Part shown: positions 8,381-17,794 of the stretch, piece after piece
Layout: each line of letters opens with the position of its first letter
Numbering within the stretch: the first letter of the stretch is position 1
Assembly (NCBI RefSeq): GCF_000367925.1
Contig: NZ_KB849166.1
Location: 62,001-126,000 of the forward strand
Direction of reading: 5' to 3'
DNA length: 64,000 nucleotides
Origin: Acinetobacter bohemicus ANC 3994
GTDB lineage: Bacteria; Pseudomonadota; Gammaproteobacteria; Pseudomonadales; Moraxellaceae
Translations under genes and position numbers: made by a program
The notes under the pieces: model-generated
Database searches by the model: none
What the model saw: only the letters and a program-made list of their open reading frames with translations
What the model was told of the DNA's origin: nothing

Positions 8381-9934
8381 ATGCTAATTAAACCATTCAC
8401 TCATGCTGTCATGTTTTCTTTAGCACTCATTACGTTGACGGGGTGTAGTTTGCCTATGAATCAATCAAATAAACAACCGCCTATTCAAATTCATGCGGAA
8501 CACTGGTTAAACGGTTCAAATGTCGACACGCAAATGTCGCAAGGCTTAACGGCTTATTTGGCTTTAGATGATGCCTTTAGCAGCATTGCCTCAAGACTAC
8601 ATCTGATTAATAAAGCAAAATATAATATCGATTTACAGTATTACATTTGGGAAGATGATTCGATTGGGCATCTCATGCTGGCTGAACTTTTAAAAGCAGC
8701 AGATCGTGGGGTCAAGGTTCGGCTGTTGATTGATGATCAGAACGGAACCAAACTTGATGCCACCTTAAAACAACTTGCAGCACATCCAAATTTTGAAATT
8801 AAATTATTTAATCCTTATAAATTCAGAAAACTACGCGTCATTGATTACGCATTTCGTTTAAAACATATTAATCATCGTATGCACAATAAACTCATTATTG
8901 CCGATGGCGCAATTGCGGTTACTGGTGGTCGTAATATTAGCCGTGAATATTTTGATGCGAGTGATAATTTCCAATTTACCGATATGGATATTTTGTTCTA
9001 TGGCACTGCTGTTCAGCATGCCAATGACGTTTTCCATGAGTTTTGGAATGACAACTTAAGTTATTCAGTGCCACAACTTTTGGGCAATGGCAATCAAGAA
9101 CAGCTTGCTAAATTGCGTCAGTATTATGAACTTACTGCTTTACAAAAAGATCAGTTAAAAAAACGCATTGAATTAGCCGAAAAACAAATCAATAAACACT
9201 TAAAAGATCGTCCTATTAATTGGGCAAAAGCTCATTTTATTGCAGACTCACCAAATAAAATTCGTGGCGAGGCGACCAAGGATCAGCTTATTTATCGCCA
9301 AATGCTCAATATTATGGGAGAACCGAAGCAGCATCTGGAATTAGTTTCAGCCTATTTTGTACCTACACGTAAAGGTACAGACTATTTAGTTAATCTAAGC
9401 AAAAATGATGTCCGGATTAGAATTTTAACCAACTCATTTCTTGCCAATGATGTCGCCGTGGTGCATGCCTTTTATCAAAAATATCGTCATGATTTACTGC
9501 AAAATGGCATTAAACTATATGAATTTAAACCCTATATTGAACGTAATAAACGGACTTGGTATGAAGTGGTCACAGGAAATGTCATTCCTGCCAAAGGTAA
9601 AAATACATCTAGCTTACATGCCAAATTTTTTGATATAGATGGCATGGTCTTTATTGGTTCATTTAATTTCGACCCTCGTTCAGCCAATTTAAACAGCGAA
9701 GTCGGACTTGTGGTCGAATCTGATGTTCTACAAAAGTATATTTCCAAATCACTGGATCAATATTTACCACAAATTGCCTACGAATTAAAATTAAATAAAC
9801 AAGGCGAAATCATTTGGCTTGATCAGCATAAAGATGGCTCAATTGTAGAATATAAACATGACCCAGAAACGACGAAATTTCAACGCTTTGCTATGCAAGC
9901 GGTATCCTACTTGCCGATTGAATGGATGATGTAA
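8381..9934 (+). CDS. Phospholipase D-like lipoprotein (cardiolipin synthase C-type)
   Basis: A 517-residue protein with a lipoprotein signal (LALITLTGC, lipidated Cys near 22) and two HKD phosphotransfer motifs. The first is HNKLIIADGAIAVTGGRN (His168, Lys170, Asp175). The second is HAKFFDIDGMVFIGSFNFDPRS near residue 412. The order and spacing match the ClsC/YmdC branch of bacterial phospholipase D enzymes, which join or transfer phosphatidyl groups. Acting as an inner- or outer-membrane-anchored periplasmic enzyme is an inference from the lipobox. It is divergent from frmA with a 122-base gap. Confidence 0.82.
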   Translation: MLIKPFTHAVMFSLALITLTGCSLPMNQSNKQPPIQIHAEHWLNGSNVDTQMSQGLTAYLALDDAFSSIASRLHLINKAKYNIDLQYYIWEDDSIGHLMLAELLKAADRGVKVRLLIDDQNGTKLDATLKQLAAHPNFEIKLFNPYKFRKLRVIDYAFRLKHINHRMHNKLIIADGAIAVTGGRNISREYFDASDNFQFTDMDILFYGTAVQHANDVFHEFWNDNLSYSVPQLLGNGNQEQLAKLRQYYELTALQKDQLKKRIELAEKQINKHLKDRPINWAKAHFIADSPNKIRGEATKDQLIYRQMLNIMGEPKQHLELVSAYFVPTRKGTDYLVNLSKNDVRIRILTNSFLANDVAVVHAFYQKYRHDLLQNGIKLYEFKPYIERNKRTWYEVVTGNVIPAKGKNTSSLHAKFFDIDGMVFIGSFNFDPRSANLNSEVGLVVESDVLQKYISKSLDQYLPQIAYELKLNKQGEIIWLDQHKDGSIVEYKHDPETTKFQRFAMQAVSYLPIEWMM

Positions 9935-9941
9935 TGACAAA

Positions 9942-10559
9942 TTAATGACATTTAAATACACATAAGCCTTTTATTTCGAGTGAAATTTCAATCTGTGTAA
10001 ACCCTGCCTGCTGCAAACTGACTAAATGCTCTTGTTTTGACATATAAAGTTCATTATTGGTCATGGCACTTTCAGCAAATAAATGATCACATAGCAAATA
10101 AGTTGCATTCGGGTTAAGCAGTGTTGTTTTTACAATATGATGAAAATCCATTGCATATGCTTTATGGCGTAGCTCGTGCAAAGCTTGATGCATAATGATG
10201 ACATCATATGTAGTGAGTGGATCGACCCAATCGGGTTGTTTAAAATCTCCAACCACATAACGGGTTCTTTGTAACTCATTTGCAAGCAGTCTATTTCTTG
10301 AAAGATCATGCATCGCTTCAGAAAAGTCAAAAGCAGTATAGTGAATATTCGGACATCTTTCTAAGAGGTGTTTAGCCAAATATCCGGGGCCAGCGCCAAT
10401 TTCTAAAACATTTCTAGCATTTGACTGTTGTATCAGCTCGGCATAATAATCAAAAAATGCATATCGCCATGGCCTTTTGACATTCACTTCATTTGCCCAT
10501 TGCGCTGCATCTTCAGGTTTTCTTAAATCAATGGGGCTAGCAACTTCTTTTATTAACAT
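9942..10559 (-). CDS. Class I SAM-dependent methyltransferase
   Basis: A 205-residue protein with the class I methyltransferase motif I VLEIGAGPGYLAKHL near residues 55-69, an acidic residue after strand 2 (FDFSEAM) and DVIIMHQALHELRHK as post-motif II. The substrate is not evident. The last residues hold a short Cys-containing tail (GLCVFKCH). It converges with the phospholipase D gene with only 7 bases between stops. Confidence 0.8.
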   Translation of the reverse strand: MLIKEVASPIDLRKPEDAAQWANEVNVKRPWRYAFFDYYAELIQQSNARNVLEIGAGPGYLAKHLLERCPNIHYTAFDFSEAMHDLSRNRLLANELQRTRYVVGDFKQPDWVDPLTTYDVIIMHQALHELRHKAYAMDFHHIVKTTLLNPNATYLLCDHLFAESAMTNNELYMSKQEHLVSLQQAGFTQIEISLEIKGLCVFKCH

Positions 10560-10705
10560 TGTTTGTTAGAACGTATAAGGTTTTGATTTATATTTATACA
10601 TAAATTCAATCCAGCTTTGCAAAGGTTTTACTCATCTGCCCCTTTGCTTTAACATTTCACTTTTCGAGTATTAAACTCTTTTTCTCCTGATTGTGACTCT
10701 CTCCC

Positions 10706-11143
10706 ATGCAGTTTTTTGATTTAAGCCGTCAATTTAATTTAAATGATATTTTATTGCCTTATAAAACCCTCGATGATTTAGGTCGCCAAGAATGGTTTTT
10801 GTCTAAAGTTCGAGTAGAACATAACTGTTTATCTGAAAGTGATCTTTTAGAAGGTCAAGTCGTTTTAAAGTCGAATGAAAATATTCAAATTGAACTCGAG
10901 TGGCTTATTTTAGATACAGGATTTGAACTTCAGGTTTTATTCAAAGGTATTGAAACTGAAACCAATGAAGAAACGCTACTCTTGGTCAAAGGTGCGCAAA
11001 TCATTGATATAGAAAAGAAGAAAATTTCTGCACAAGCTTTAAGTTTGTGGCTAGATAGCACGCTCCTCCCAATGTTGCCAAAAATCCGTACAGAAATTAA
11101 AGCACGTTTAAATCTGTGGGATTATGTCGAGTATGACAATTAA
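10706..11143 (+). CDS. Conserved hypothetical protein, 145 aa
   Basis: I do not recognise a domain. The protein is acidic, lacks a signal peptide or membrane segment, and alternates beta-like stretches (IQIELEWLILDTGFELQVLF) with a C-terminal helical part (LSLWLDSTLLPMLPKIRTEIKARLNLWDY). It stands alone between a divergent methyltransferase and a convergent glycosylase gene. It is probably a real gene: coding-like composition, ATG start, and no overlap with others. Confidence 0.65.
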   Translation: MQFFDLSRQFNLNDILLPYKTLDDLGRQEWFLSKVRVEHNCLSESDLLEGQVVLKSNENIQIELEWLILDTGFELQVLFKGIETETNEETLLLVKGAQIIDIEKKKISAQALSLWLDSTLLPMLPKIRTEIKARLNLWDYVEYDN

Positions 11144-11165
11144 ATTTTATTGGAAAAAAACCTAC

Positions 11166-11759
11166 TTAAAGTAAGCCTATTTCATTAAATAATTGAGCAT
11201 AGGCTTCAGCTTTCTTTTCCACTGGCAAAGGATACGCACGTGAAGATGAAGGCATACGGTATAAAGTCATGTCACGTTCAGCGAAATATGTTTTTGAAGA
11301 CTGTCCAATTTGAGGTTTTTCAGTCCCTTCTGGCATAGAAAGCATTAAAGTATCTGTGGCTTTATCTCCAGTCGTCATCACATTATGGCACTGAGGTATA
11401 TCTTGTAAAAGTTGTGCTAAATCAGTTGGCTTTGCTATTTGTAGAAATTTATCAGACGCATTGCCTTTTAAACGAATGATCTGATAAGCCGTATCAAAAA
11501 TAGCAATGCCCTTTTCCATTAGAAAATCACGAATAAGTTGTTCTTTAAAATTTTTATTTGCTAGATCAAGAAAGTGTTCTTTATTTTGAAAGAATACTAA
11601 ACCAAAAATTTTCCACATATCATTTTGATAATTGGGATAATAAAAATCCATTTTCCAACGTGTTTTAGGCGGTGGAAAACTTCCCAGCATTAACAATTTA
11701 GCATTTTCAGGAAGGAATGGCTGAAGTGGATGCGTTTCAATTTCTGGTTCAGTCGACAT
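11166..11759 (-). CDS. Uracil-DNA glycosylase-family protein
   Basis: A 197-residue member of the UDG superfamily. Strand 1 LLMLGSFPPPKTRW and the following DFYYPNYQNDMWKIFG match the GSxP...YxxPxNxxWxI pattern of the hypoxanthine/mismatch glycosylase branch. The C-terminal MPSSSRAYPLPVEKKAEAY corresponds to the distal DNA-binding loop. The expected role is excision of deaminated bases. Substrate range cannot be set from sequence. It lies 30 bases downstream of the SGNH hydrolase gene on the same strand, so the two may be co-transcribed. Confidence 0.75.
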   Translation of the reverse strand: MSTEPEIETHPLQPFLPENAKLLMLGSFPPPKTRWKMDFYYPNYQNDMWKIFGLVFFQNKEHFLDLANKNFKEQLIRDFLMEKGIAIFDTAYQIIRLKGNASDKFLQIAKPTDLAQLLQDIPQCHNVMTTGDKATDTLMLSMPEGTEKPQIGQSSKTYFAERDMTLYRMPSSSRAYPLPVEKKAEAYAQLFNEIGLL

Positions 11760-11789
11760 AACAAGCTATTTCAAAGGATTCTGATTAAT

Positions 11790-12500
11790 TTAAAACATTT
11801 TGCGAATTTTTTCTGCGACTTGCTCAGCCCAAAGTGCATATATTTCCTTACTCGGATGAAAACCATCTGCGGCCATTTCTAAATTTAATGTTTTAAAACG
11901 AAGTAAATCGTATTCAATCCACTGCATATTCTGTTGTTTTTGCACAAATTGCCCAAGTGCTTGATTCATTTTCTTGGCATATTGACCAAATAACCACGCT
12001 AAGGGATTCGGCAAGGCAGGAAATAAATCCATAGGTGGCACACCCGATGCAATAATAATATGAGGGGTGAATTTTTGATTAATTTCGCTGTAAAGCTGCT
12101 GTTGTTTTTTAATCCAGTTTTTTGGCTGTGTGAGTTGAGTAATATCATTTACCCCGACAGAGGTAATAACCACATCAAAATGCTGATGAGGCATATTTTG
12201 AGCTGTTTCTATAATTTGTGCACTGCTATAGCCCGTTGTAGCCTCTAACATATAACGAACTTCATACTGGTTTTTTAACTGCTTCAATACTGAACCCAGC
12301 AAAGCATCTTCCTGTATTTGTACGCCTACGCCTGCCGCAGCTGAATCGCCTAGAATCAAAATTGACAATGGGTTTCCTGCCCCAATCGTTCCCTGACGAT
12401 TGCCATCGGGTTCAGGCAAACGTAGTGTATTTTTTTTGACTGCATAGCCTTGTATCAGCAGTGCTGGAATTAACACGAGTGTCGAGATTTTTAAAAACAT
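11790..12500 (-). CDS. SGNH/GDSL-type esterase, exported
   Basis: A 236-residue protein with an N-terminal hydrophobic segment (LKISTLVLIPALLIQG), then block I ILILGDSAAAGVGV with the nucleophile Ser near 53. Block III is SVGVNDIT and the C-terminal DGFHPS supplies the catalytic Asp and His. The block V His and block I Ser fit a functional SGNH hydrolase, acting in the envelope or periplasm. The natural ester is unknown. Confidence 0.85.
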   Translation of the reverse strand: MFLKISTLVLIPALLIQGYAVKKNTLRLPEPDGNRQGTIGAGNPLSILILGDSAAAGVGVQIQEDALLGSVLKQLKNQYEVRYMLEATTGYSSAQIIETAQNMPHQHFDVVITSVGVNDITQLTQPKNWIKKQQQLYSEINQKFTPHIIIASGVPPMDLFPALPNPLAWLFGQYAKKMNQALGQFVQKQQNMQWIEYDLLRFKTLNLEMAADGFHPSKEIYALWAEQVAEKIRKMF

Positions 12501-12522
12501 ATTTAAGATTCATTTGAAAATA

Positions 12523-12548
12523 ACAAAGGCTCGGTATGAGCCTTTTTA
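12523..12548 (-). terminator. Terminator after the acyl-CoA/SDR operon
   Basis: AAAGGCTC (12525-12532), loop GGTAT, GAGCCTTT (12538-12545). It lies directly beyond the SDR stop in the minus direction, and its T run is better on the plus strand than on the minus strand. Confidence 0.55.
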
Positions 12549-12550
12549 GA

Positions 12551-13294
12551 TCAACCCAATTTATTCACCAACTTTAATGGCAATATTTTCATTGCCAAAC
12601 CAAGTGGTAACCACGGCCATTGTGGAACATAGGCTTTAACAGGTTCTTTCTCAATGGCTTTGGCAAGTAAATGTGACCCTGTTTTCTCATCCACTTCAAA
12701 AGGTAATTTTTTCGCACCTTCATTGAGTTCAGTTCGAATATAACCAGGGAAAATTGTACTAACTTTAATGGGGGTATCAATCAATTCTGCACGAATACCT
12801 TCTGCTAAATGTGCTACGGCTGCTTTACTTGCGCCATAAGCAGTTAAATGTTTTGGCATGCCACGCATTGCGCTCATCGATGAAATCATCACCAAATGAC
12901 CTGAATTTTGTGCACGGAAAATTTCAACAGCAGCTTCACATTGCGCAAGTGCAGAAATAAAATTGGTTTCAACCGTGGCTTTATTAATGGCAAAGTTACC
13001 TTTCCCAATACGACGACCATCTCCCACACCGGCATTGACAATAATTCGGTCAATCGTGCCAAATTCTGCTTGAAATACTTTAAATACCTCAAATACTTGA
13101 TCGTAATGAGTTACATCTAAAGTTTTTGCGATGACTTTAATGCCGTATTTGCTTTCCAGCTCTTGCTTTAATGTCTCAAGACGCTCTAAACGGCGTGCAC
13201 AAATTGCAAGGTTATAACCTTTTTGTGCAAATTCACGTGCCATACCTGCACCGATACCAGAACTTGCACCAGTAATTAAAATCGTTTTTGCCAT
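12551..13294 (-). CDS. SDR-family NAD(P) oxidoreductase
   Basis: Classical short-chain dehydrogenase of 247 residues with TGASSGIG (8-15), NAG (87-89), catalytic Ser139, and Tyr153/Lys157 in YGASK. The Arg pair in CARRLERL favours NADPH. The start at 13294 gives a normal N-terminus (MAKTILITGA) and has AGGAAA upstream; a longer frame reaching 13354 would overlap the preceding gene and add 20 unlike residues. It is the last gene of the leftward acyl-CoA dehydrogenase / APH / histidine phosphatase operon, which suggests a role in fatty or branched acyl metabolism. Confidence 0.88.
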   Translation of the reverse strand: MAKTILITGASSGIGAGMAREFAQKGYNLAICARRLERLETLKQELESKYGIKVIAKTLDVTHYDQVFEVFKVFQAEFGTIDRIIVNAGVGDGRRIGKGNFAINKATVETNFISALAQCEAAVEIFRAQNSGHLVMISSMSAMRGMPKHLTAYGASKAAVAHLAEGIRAELIDTPIKVSTIFPGYIRTELNEGAKKLPFEVDEKTGSHLLAKAIEKEPVKAYVPQWPWLPLGLAMKILPLKLVNKLG

Positions 13295-13322
13295 GTGGTT
13301 TATTTTTCCTATTTTTCTACAA

Positions 13323-14021
13323 TCAAATCCATGTAAGCAATTGAGAGTCTTCAACTTTTATAAAATGATGTTCATTTAAGCTCAGGAGTTGAGGTTCATT
13401 TCCAACCAAACGTAATGTGGTCATACTGGTATTGGTAATCGCCCAATTTAAAGCAAAAGTACGATTTGCACTTAACTCAAGTAATTTACCTGCCGCTACT
13501 GAAATCACACCACCCGATGTAAAGACCACCGCATAACGAGGTTTGGTTTTTGCAAGTTCATCACTTAAATTTTGCAGTGCTGTTTCCACACGATTTTTAA
13601 AATCGGGCCAAGACTCATCATATTCATGGTGATAGTCACCCCCCGTCCAGCGTTCAATCGCACCTTCAAAAATTTTGGCTAAATAAGCACGTGGATTGGT
13701 TTCATTTTCCACATCTGCTTTAAGTAAATGTGGTTCATTAAAACGCGGTTCATACTGGGCAAAAACTTGTTGATGATTAAACTCATTCCAAGCATGGTCA
13801 GTCACGATACTGGCTTCTGGGAAACATTCAGCCAAAGCTAGATTTGCCGTTTGTTGATGTCGTTGCATCGAACCTGCCACAACATAGGGTTCTTCTTTTA
13901 GAATCTTATTAAAATACTGACCTAATAATTTTGCCTGTAATTCACCATTCGGAGAAAGTTTGTCATAACTTTCTGCACCAAAAGAAGCTTGCCCGTGACG
14001 AATCAGATAAATTGTGGTCAT
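13323..14021 (-). CDS. Histidine phosphatase family protein (SixA/PGM-like)
   Basis: A 232-residue phosphohistidine phosphatase-fold protein with the RHG motif at residues 8-10 (YLIRHGQAS). The second catalytic His lies in a less typical context (VVFTSGGVISVAAGKLL), where the usual SHGG is TSGG, so the second His is absent. It overlaps the APH-like gene by four bases (ATGA). The substrate is unknown. Its fixed place in an acyl-CoA operon suggests removal of phosphate from a product of the neighbouring kinase, as an inference. Confidence 0.8.
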   Translation of the reverse strand: MTTIYLIRHGQASFGAESYDKLSPNGELQAKLLGQYFNKILKEEPYVVAGSMQRHQQTANLALAECFPEASIVTDHAWNEFNHQQVFAQYEPRFNEPHLLKADVENETNPRAYLAKIFEGAIERWTGGDYHHEYDESWPDFKNRVETALQNLSDELAKTKPRYAVVFTSGGVISVAAGKLLELSANRTFALNWAITNTSMTTLRLVGNEPQLLSLNEHHFIKVEDSQLLTWI

Positions 14022-15139
14022 TTCGCTAAAATTTCCTGTAGTTTGGATATATATTTTTGTGCAATTTCATTGGCTTCGAATTTTTGTTTGCCAATAAGTT
14101 TTAAGGCACGAATATGTAAGGCATGAATCACGATCCAAAAGTCCTTAAATGCAGGATTATTGGTTTGCTTATGATAGTAACGATAGTAAATTTGCTGCGC
14201 AATGACCGCTAAACGGAAAATACCGAACACTTCATAAAAAGTCCAATTATCAGTGTGTAAACCTGTTTTATCTAAATAATATTTAACCACTTCTTTACGT
14301 GTAAACATGCCTTTTAAATTTGTGGGTTGACGGCGTGTAGACTTAAAAATGTGATGGTCTGTTTCTTCTACCCAATAAGCCAAAGCAGAACCTAAATCCA
14401 TCAATGGATCACCCAAAGTCGCCATTTCCCAATCCAAAACACCAATCACTTCAGTTGGATTTTTGGGATCTAAAATCACATTATCAAAACGCCAATCATT
14501 ATGAATAATGCAGGTTTTAGAGTCTGGAGGAATATTGTCATGTAGCCATTTGCGCACGAACTTAAATGAAGGCACATTAAGCGTATGGGCTTTTGCATAG
14601 CGAGCATCCCACCCTTCAACCTGACGACGACAATAACCGTCGCCTTTGCCTAATTGTTCAAGTTCAGTCCCTTGATAGGGTACTTGGTGTAATTCAATCA
14701 GTTTATCAATAACATTGGTACAAAGTTGATGTACATCGGCTTCATCAAATTGCAATTCAGGGGGTAGTTTTGCACGAGGAATAATCCCTTTGATGCGTTT
14801 CATCACATAGAAGTCGCAGCCAATAACGGACTCGTCCTGACACAGTGCAACCATTTCAGGCAATGCTGAATAAAAAGGCGCCAGATTTTTTTGTACATGA
14901 TATTCACGTGCCATATCATGGGCAGATTTAGCTTTAGTGCCTTTTGGGGGGCGACGTAGAATTAAATCAGTATTGTCATATTTTAAACGGTAGGTCCAAT
15001 TGGAAGCACCACCTGAGTATTGAGTCACTTCAACTTGACCTTGTAGATCAACACCTTGTGTTTTAAGCCAATTTTCTACCGCAACGATATCAAGTTCTTC
15101 GCCTTCACGAACATTTCCGCCAACATCAATCACTGACAT
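14018..15139 (-). CDS. APH-like phosphotransferase, acyl-CoA dehydrogenase-associated
   Basis: A 373-residue protein of the aminoglycoside phosphotransferase/choline kinase fold, in the clade fused to or paired with ACAD10/ACAD11 dehydrogenases. The Brenner-type motif is HNDWRFDNVILD and the metal-binding DFG equivalent is GVLDWEMATLGDP. In ACAD10/11 systems the kinase domain phosphorylates 4-hydroxyacyl-CoAs so that they can be isomerised and degraded. Here the matching dehydrogenase is the next gene upstream, so the same role is likely. It overlaps the histidine phosphatase gene by 4 bases. Confidence 0.85.
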   Translation of the reverse strand: MSVIDVGGNVREGEELDIVAVENWLKTQGVDLQGQVEVTQYSGGASNWTYRLKYDNTDLILRRPPKGTKAKSAHDMAREYHVQKNLAPFYSALPEMVALCQDESVIGCDFYVMKRIKGIIPRAKLPPELQFDEADVHQLCTNVIDKLIELHQVPYQGTELEQLGKGDGYCRRQVEGWDARYAKAHTLNVPSFKFVRKWLHDNIPPDSKTCIIHNDWRFDNVILDPKNPTEVIGVLDWEMATLGDPLMDLGSALAYWVEETDHHIFKSTRRQPTNLKGMFTRKEVVKYYLDKTGLHTDNWTFYEVFGIFRLAVIAQQIYYRYYHKQTNNPAFKDFWIVIHALHIRALKLIGKQKFEANEIAQKYISKLQEILAK

Positions 15140-15267
15140 TCTTATTTCCCTAAATCTTCAATTTAAAAAAGACTTCTTACTTCATTTATACCTTGTTAAT
15201 TTTCCTGCATAAACAGAAAAATTTAAGCAAAATTGTAAGAGGTCTTATCTAGCATCATTTATATTTT

Positions 15268-16512
15268 TTAATCTGACTTACGACGTGAACTGTAACCACG
15301 TTTTGCCAATTCAAGTTTAGCAATCATGCCTTTATGTACTTCATCTGGGCCATCGGCTAAACGTAGGCTACGTGCTTGAGCAAAGAAACCGGTTAAAGGT
15401 GTATCACGTGAAACCCCTGCACCACCATGAATCTGAATGGCCATATCAACCACTTTTTCCAGCACACTAGGCGCAACCACTTTAATGGCAGAAATTTCAG
15501 TTAAAGCGGCCATGTTGCCTAAAGTATCCATTTTATAAGCAGCATACAAAGTCAATAAACGTGCTTGATCAATCGCAACTCGTGCTTCTGCAACACGTTC
15601 TAAATTGCCACCCAATTTAAGAATTTCTTGACCAAAAGCAGTGCGGCTCATCCCACGGTCAATCATCAACTCTAACGATTTTTCCGCAGCACCAATACAA
15701 CGCATGCAATGGTGAATACGTCCAGGCCCTAAACGTCCTTGGGCAATTTCAAAACCTTGACCTGCGCCACCAATAAAATTGGTCACAGGGACACGAACAT
15801 TATCGAAACTAATTTCGCCGTGACCATGTGGTGCATCATAATCACCAAATACAGGCAACATACGTTCAATTTTAACGCCTGCCGTTTCAACAGGAACTAA
15901 AACCATGGAATGTTGATGATGACGATCTTTGGTTTCATCTGGTGTATGAGCCATAAAAATAATGATTTTTGCGTTTGGGTCACCTAAACCTGACGACCAC
16001 CATTTACGACCATTTAAAACAATTTCATCACCAACGACGACTGCTGTAGCTTGCATATTGGTTGCATCACTTGAAGCAACCTCAGGTTCAGTCATACAAA
16101 ATACTGAACGGATTTTTCCATCTAATAGTGGCATTAACCATTGTTGTTTTTGTGCTTCACTGCCGTAACGCCACAATACTTCCATATTACCACTGTCAGG
16201 TGCATTGCAATTAAACACGGTTGGAGCAATTAAACTGCGGCCTGTAAGTTCAGCAATATGTGCGTATTCTTGAACAGATAAGCCCTGACCTAATTCAGCA
16301 TCAGGCAAAAACATATTCCAAAGCCCTGCTACTTTGGCTTTACTTTTTAGGGCTTCTATTTGTGTGGGCCATTGCCATTTAGTCCAATCCCCACCTTGAT
16401 TTAGCTCATGAACTTCATTCCAAAAGTCAGTCTCAATCGGTTCAATTTCATTTTTTATAAAGGCTTTCGTCCGTTCAATATAATCTTGCGCACGTGCTGA
16501 CAATTCAAACAT
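15268..16512 (-). CDS. Acyl-CoA dehydrogenase, ACAD10/11 type
   Basis: A 414-residue FAD enzyme catalysing the alpha,beta-dehydrogenation of acyl-CoA or phosphorylated hydroxyacyl-CoA. Visible are the central FAD-binding motif VFCMTEPEVASSDATN, the GRKWWSSGLGDP loop and RIHHCMRCIGAAEKSLE. The C-terminal LRLADGPDEVHKGMIAKLEL is where the ACAD11 clade carries an Asp in place of the usual catalytic Glu. It heads the operon with the APH-like kinase, histidine phosphatase and SDR, and is divergent from a LysR regulator. Confidence 0.9.
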   Translation of the reverse strand: MFELSARAQDYIERTKAFIKNEIEPIETDFWNEVHELNQGGDWTKWQWPTQIEALKSKAKVAGLWNMFLPDAELGQGLSVQEYAHIAELTGRSLIAPTVFNCNAPDSGNMEVLWRYGSEAQKQQWLMPLLDGKIRSVFCMTEPEVASSDATNMQATAVVVGDEIVLNGRKWWSSGLGDPNAKIIIFMAHTPDETKDRHHQHSMVLVPVETAGVKIERMLPVFGDYDAPHGHGEISFDNVRVPVTNFIGGAGQGFEIAQGRLGPGRIHHCMRCIGAAEKSLELMIDRGMSRTAFGQEILKLGGNLERVAEARVAIDQARLLTLYAAYKMDTLGNMAALTEISAIKVVAPSVLEKVVDMAIQIHGGAGVSRDTPLTGFFAQARSLRLADGPDEVHKGMIAKLELAKRGYSSRRKSD

Positions 16513-16606
16513 CTTATGATCCCTTAAAATATTATGCTAACTTCGCTTTACAACAACATAACCTGAAAACTATTATGAATAAAATGATTTAATTCCATAC
16601 TCCACT

Positions 16607-16621
16607 ATGAATAATATTCAT
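16607..16621. promoter_or_regulatory. Palindrome in the divergent LysR/acyl-CoA dehydrogenase region
   Basis: ATGAATAATATTCAT is a near-perfect dyad and a related ATGAATAAAATGATT half lies at 16575. It would be a fitting LysR-type operator between the two divergent genes. It overlaps the earliest possible ATG of the LysR gene, which argues for the later start at 16640. Confidence 0.35.
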
Positions 16622-16639
16622 CATAAAGACATTTTAGAC

Positions 16640-17524
16640 ATGGCTGTCTTTCATAAAATTGACATCAATTTATATCCATTATTTATTGCCATTTTTGAAC
16701 AAAAAAGTATTTCTAAATCTGCCCAGTTACTCTGTATTGGTCAGTCCGCAGCCAGTCATGCCCTGCAACGACTACGACAACATTTGCAGGATGATTTATT
16801 TGTCCGTGCTGGCAGTCAAATGTTGCCTACACCATTTGCTGAACGGATTTATCCTGTCATTAAAAATGCCTTGTTTGCGATTCAAAGTATTTCTCTACAA
16901 AAGCAAAGTTTTGACCCAAGCATGGTACAAACACTCAAAATAGCCATTCATGATGAAATTGAACCGATTATTTTGCCGAAACTGGTTGAGCATTTTCATC
17001 AACTCAATTTAGAGGTGCAATTTTCCAGTATTAAATTAGACCGTAAAAATGTGCTAACCGATCTGGCCACGCAACAAATCGATTTTGTCATTGATTTAGA
17101 ACAAAATTTTACTGATAAAATTCAATTTAAAACATTGGTACAAGACCAATTTGTCGTCTGTACTCAGCAGCAAAGTATGACGGCTGAAATTTATTTTGCC
17201 TTGCCACATATCGGTGTTTCTTCACGACGTACAGGTGTACTGGTTGAGGATATTTATTTAAATCGTAAACAATTCTCTCGTCAGATTTTTTTACGCTGCC
17301 AACATTATTCAACAGCTTTACAAATTTTAGCGCAACAAGCCGCTATTCTTTTGACCATCCCTAAAAATATGCTGGCTCATTTACACACGGCAGAAGGTTT
17401 AAATATTTTTGAGGTACCTGTAGAACTGCCGAATATTAATATAGGCATGTATTGGCATAAAGATTTGCAGGAAAATGCAAGGCATACGTTTTTAAGAAAT
17501 GAAATTTTAAAAATTTTTGCTTAG
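16640..17524 (+). CDS. LysR-family transcriptional regulator
   Basis: About 294 residues. The N-terminal winged helix-turn-helix is seen in SISKSAQLLCIGQSAASHALQRLR, followed by DDLFVRAG and a periplasmic-binding-like effector domain (LKIAIHDEIEPIILPKLVEHF). Start 16640 is preferred over 16607 because the earlier ATG lies in a dyad that looks like an operator; neither has a strong ribosome site. Divergence from the acyl-CoA dehydrogenase operon suggests that it regulates that operon. Confidence 0.8.
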   Translation: MAVFHKIDINLYPLFIAIFEQKSISKSAQLLCIGQSAASHALQRLRQHLQDDLFVRAGSQMLPTPFAERIYPVIKNALFAIQSISLQKQSFDPSMVQTLKIAIHDEIEPIILPKLVEHFHQLNLEVQFSSIKLDRKNVLTDLATQQIDFVIDLEQNFTDKIQFKTLVQDQFVVCTQQQSMTAEIYFALPHIGVSSRRTGVLVEDIYLNRKQFSRQIFLRCQHYSTALQILAQQAAILLTIPKNMLAHLHTAEGLNIFEVPVELPNINIGMYWHKDLQENARHTFLRNEILKIFA

Positions 17525-17794
17525 GCTATTTGTGTGTGATTGCTCAATTTACTTCGATTATTTTAAATGACAATTCTTGCTTTCTTTTGTTTATTTTACC
17601 TTGAGCTTTTATTTCACATTGAACTTGTTGTTTAAATAGTCGAAATGCTGAATTAACAATACTTGCAGCATCATTTGCCTATTTATTCAGCTCTTATTTT
17701 TTACGATTTCAATTAAACTAATACTTCATTTCTCTCTGTTTATTGCTGAATTTAGACTGAATTTTTCAAACTAATTTCAACAAAGTTTTCTTTT

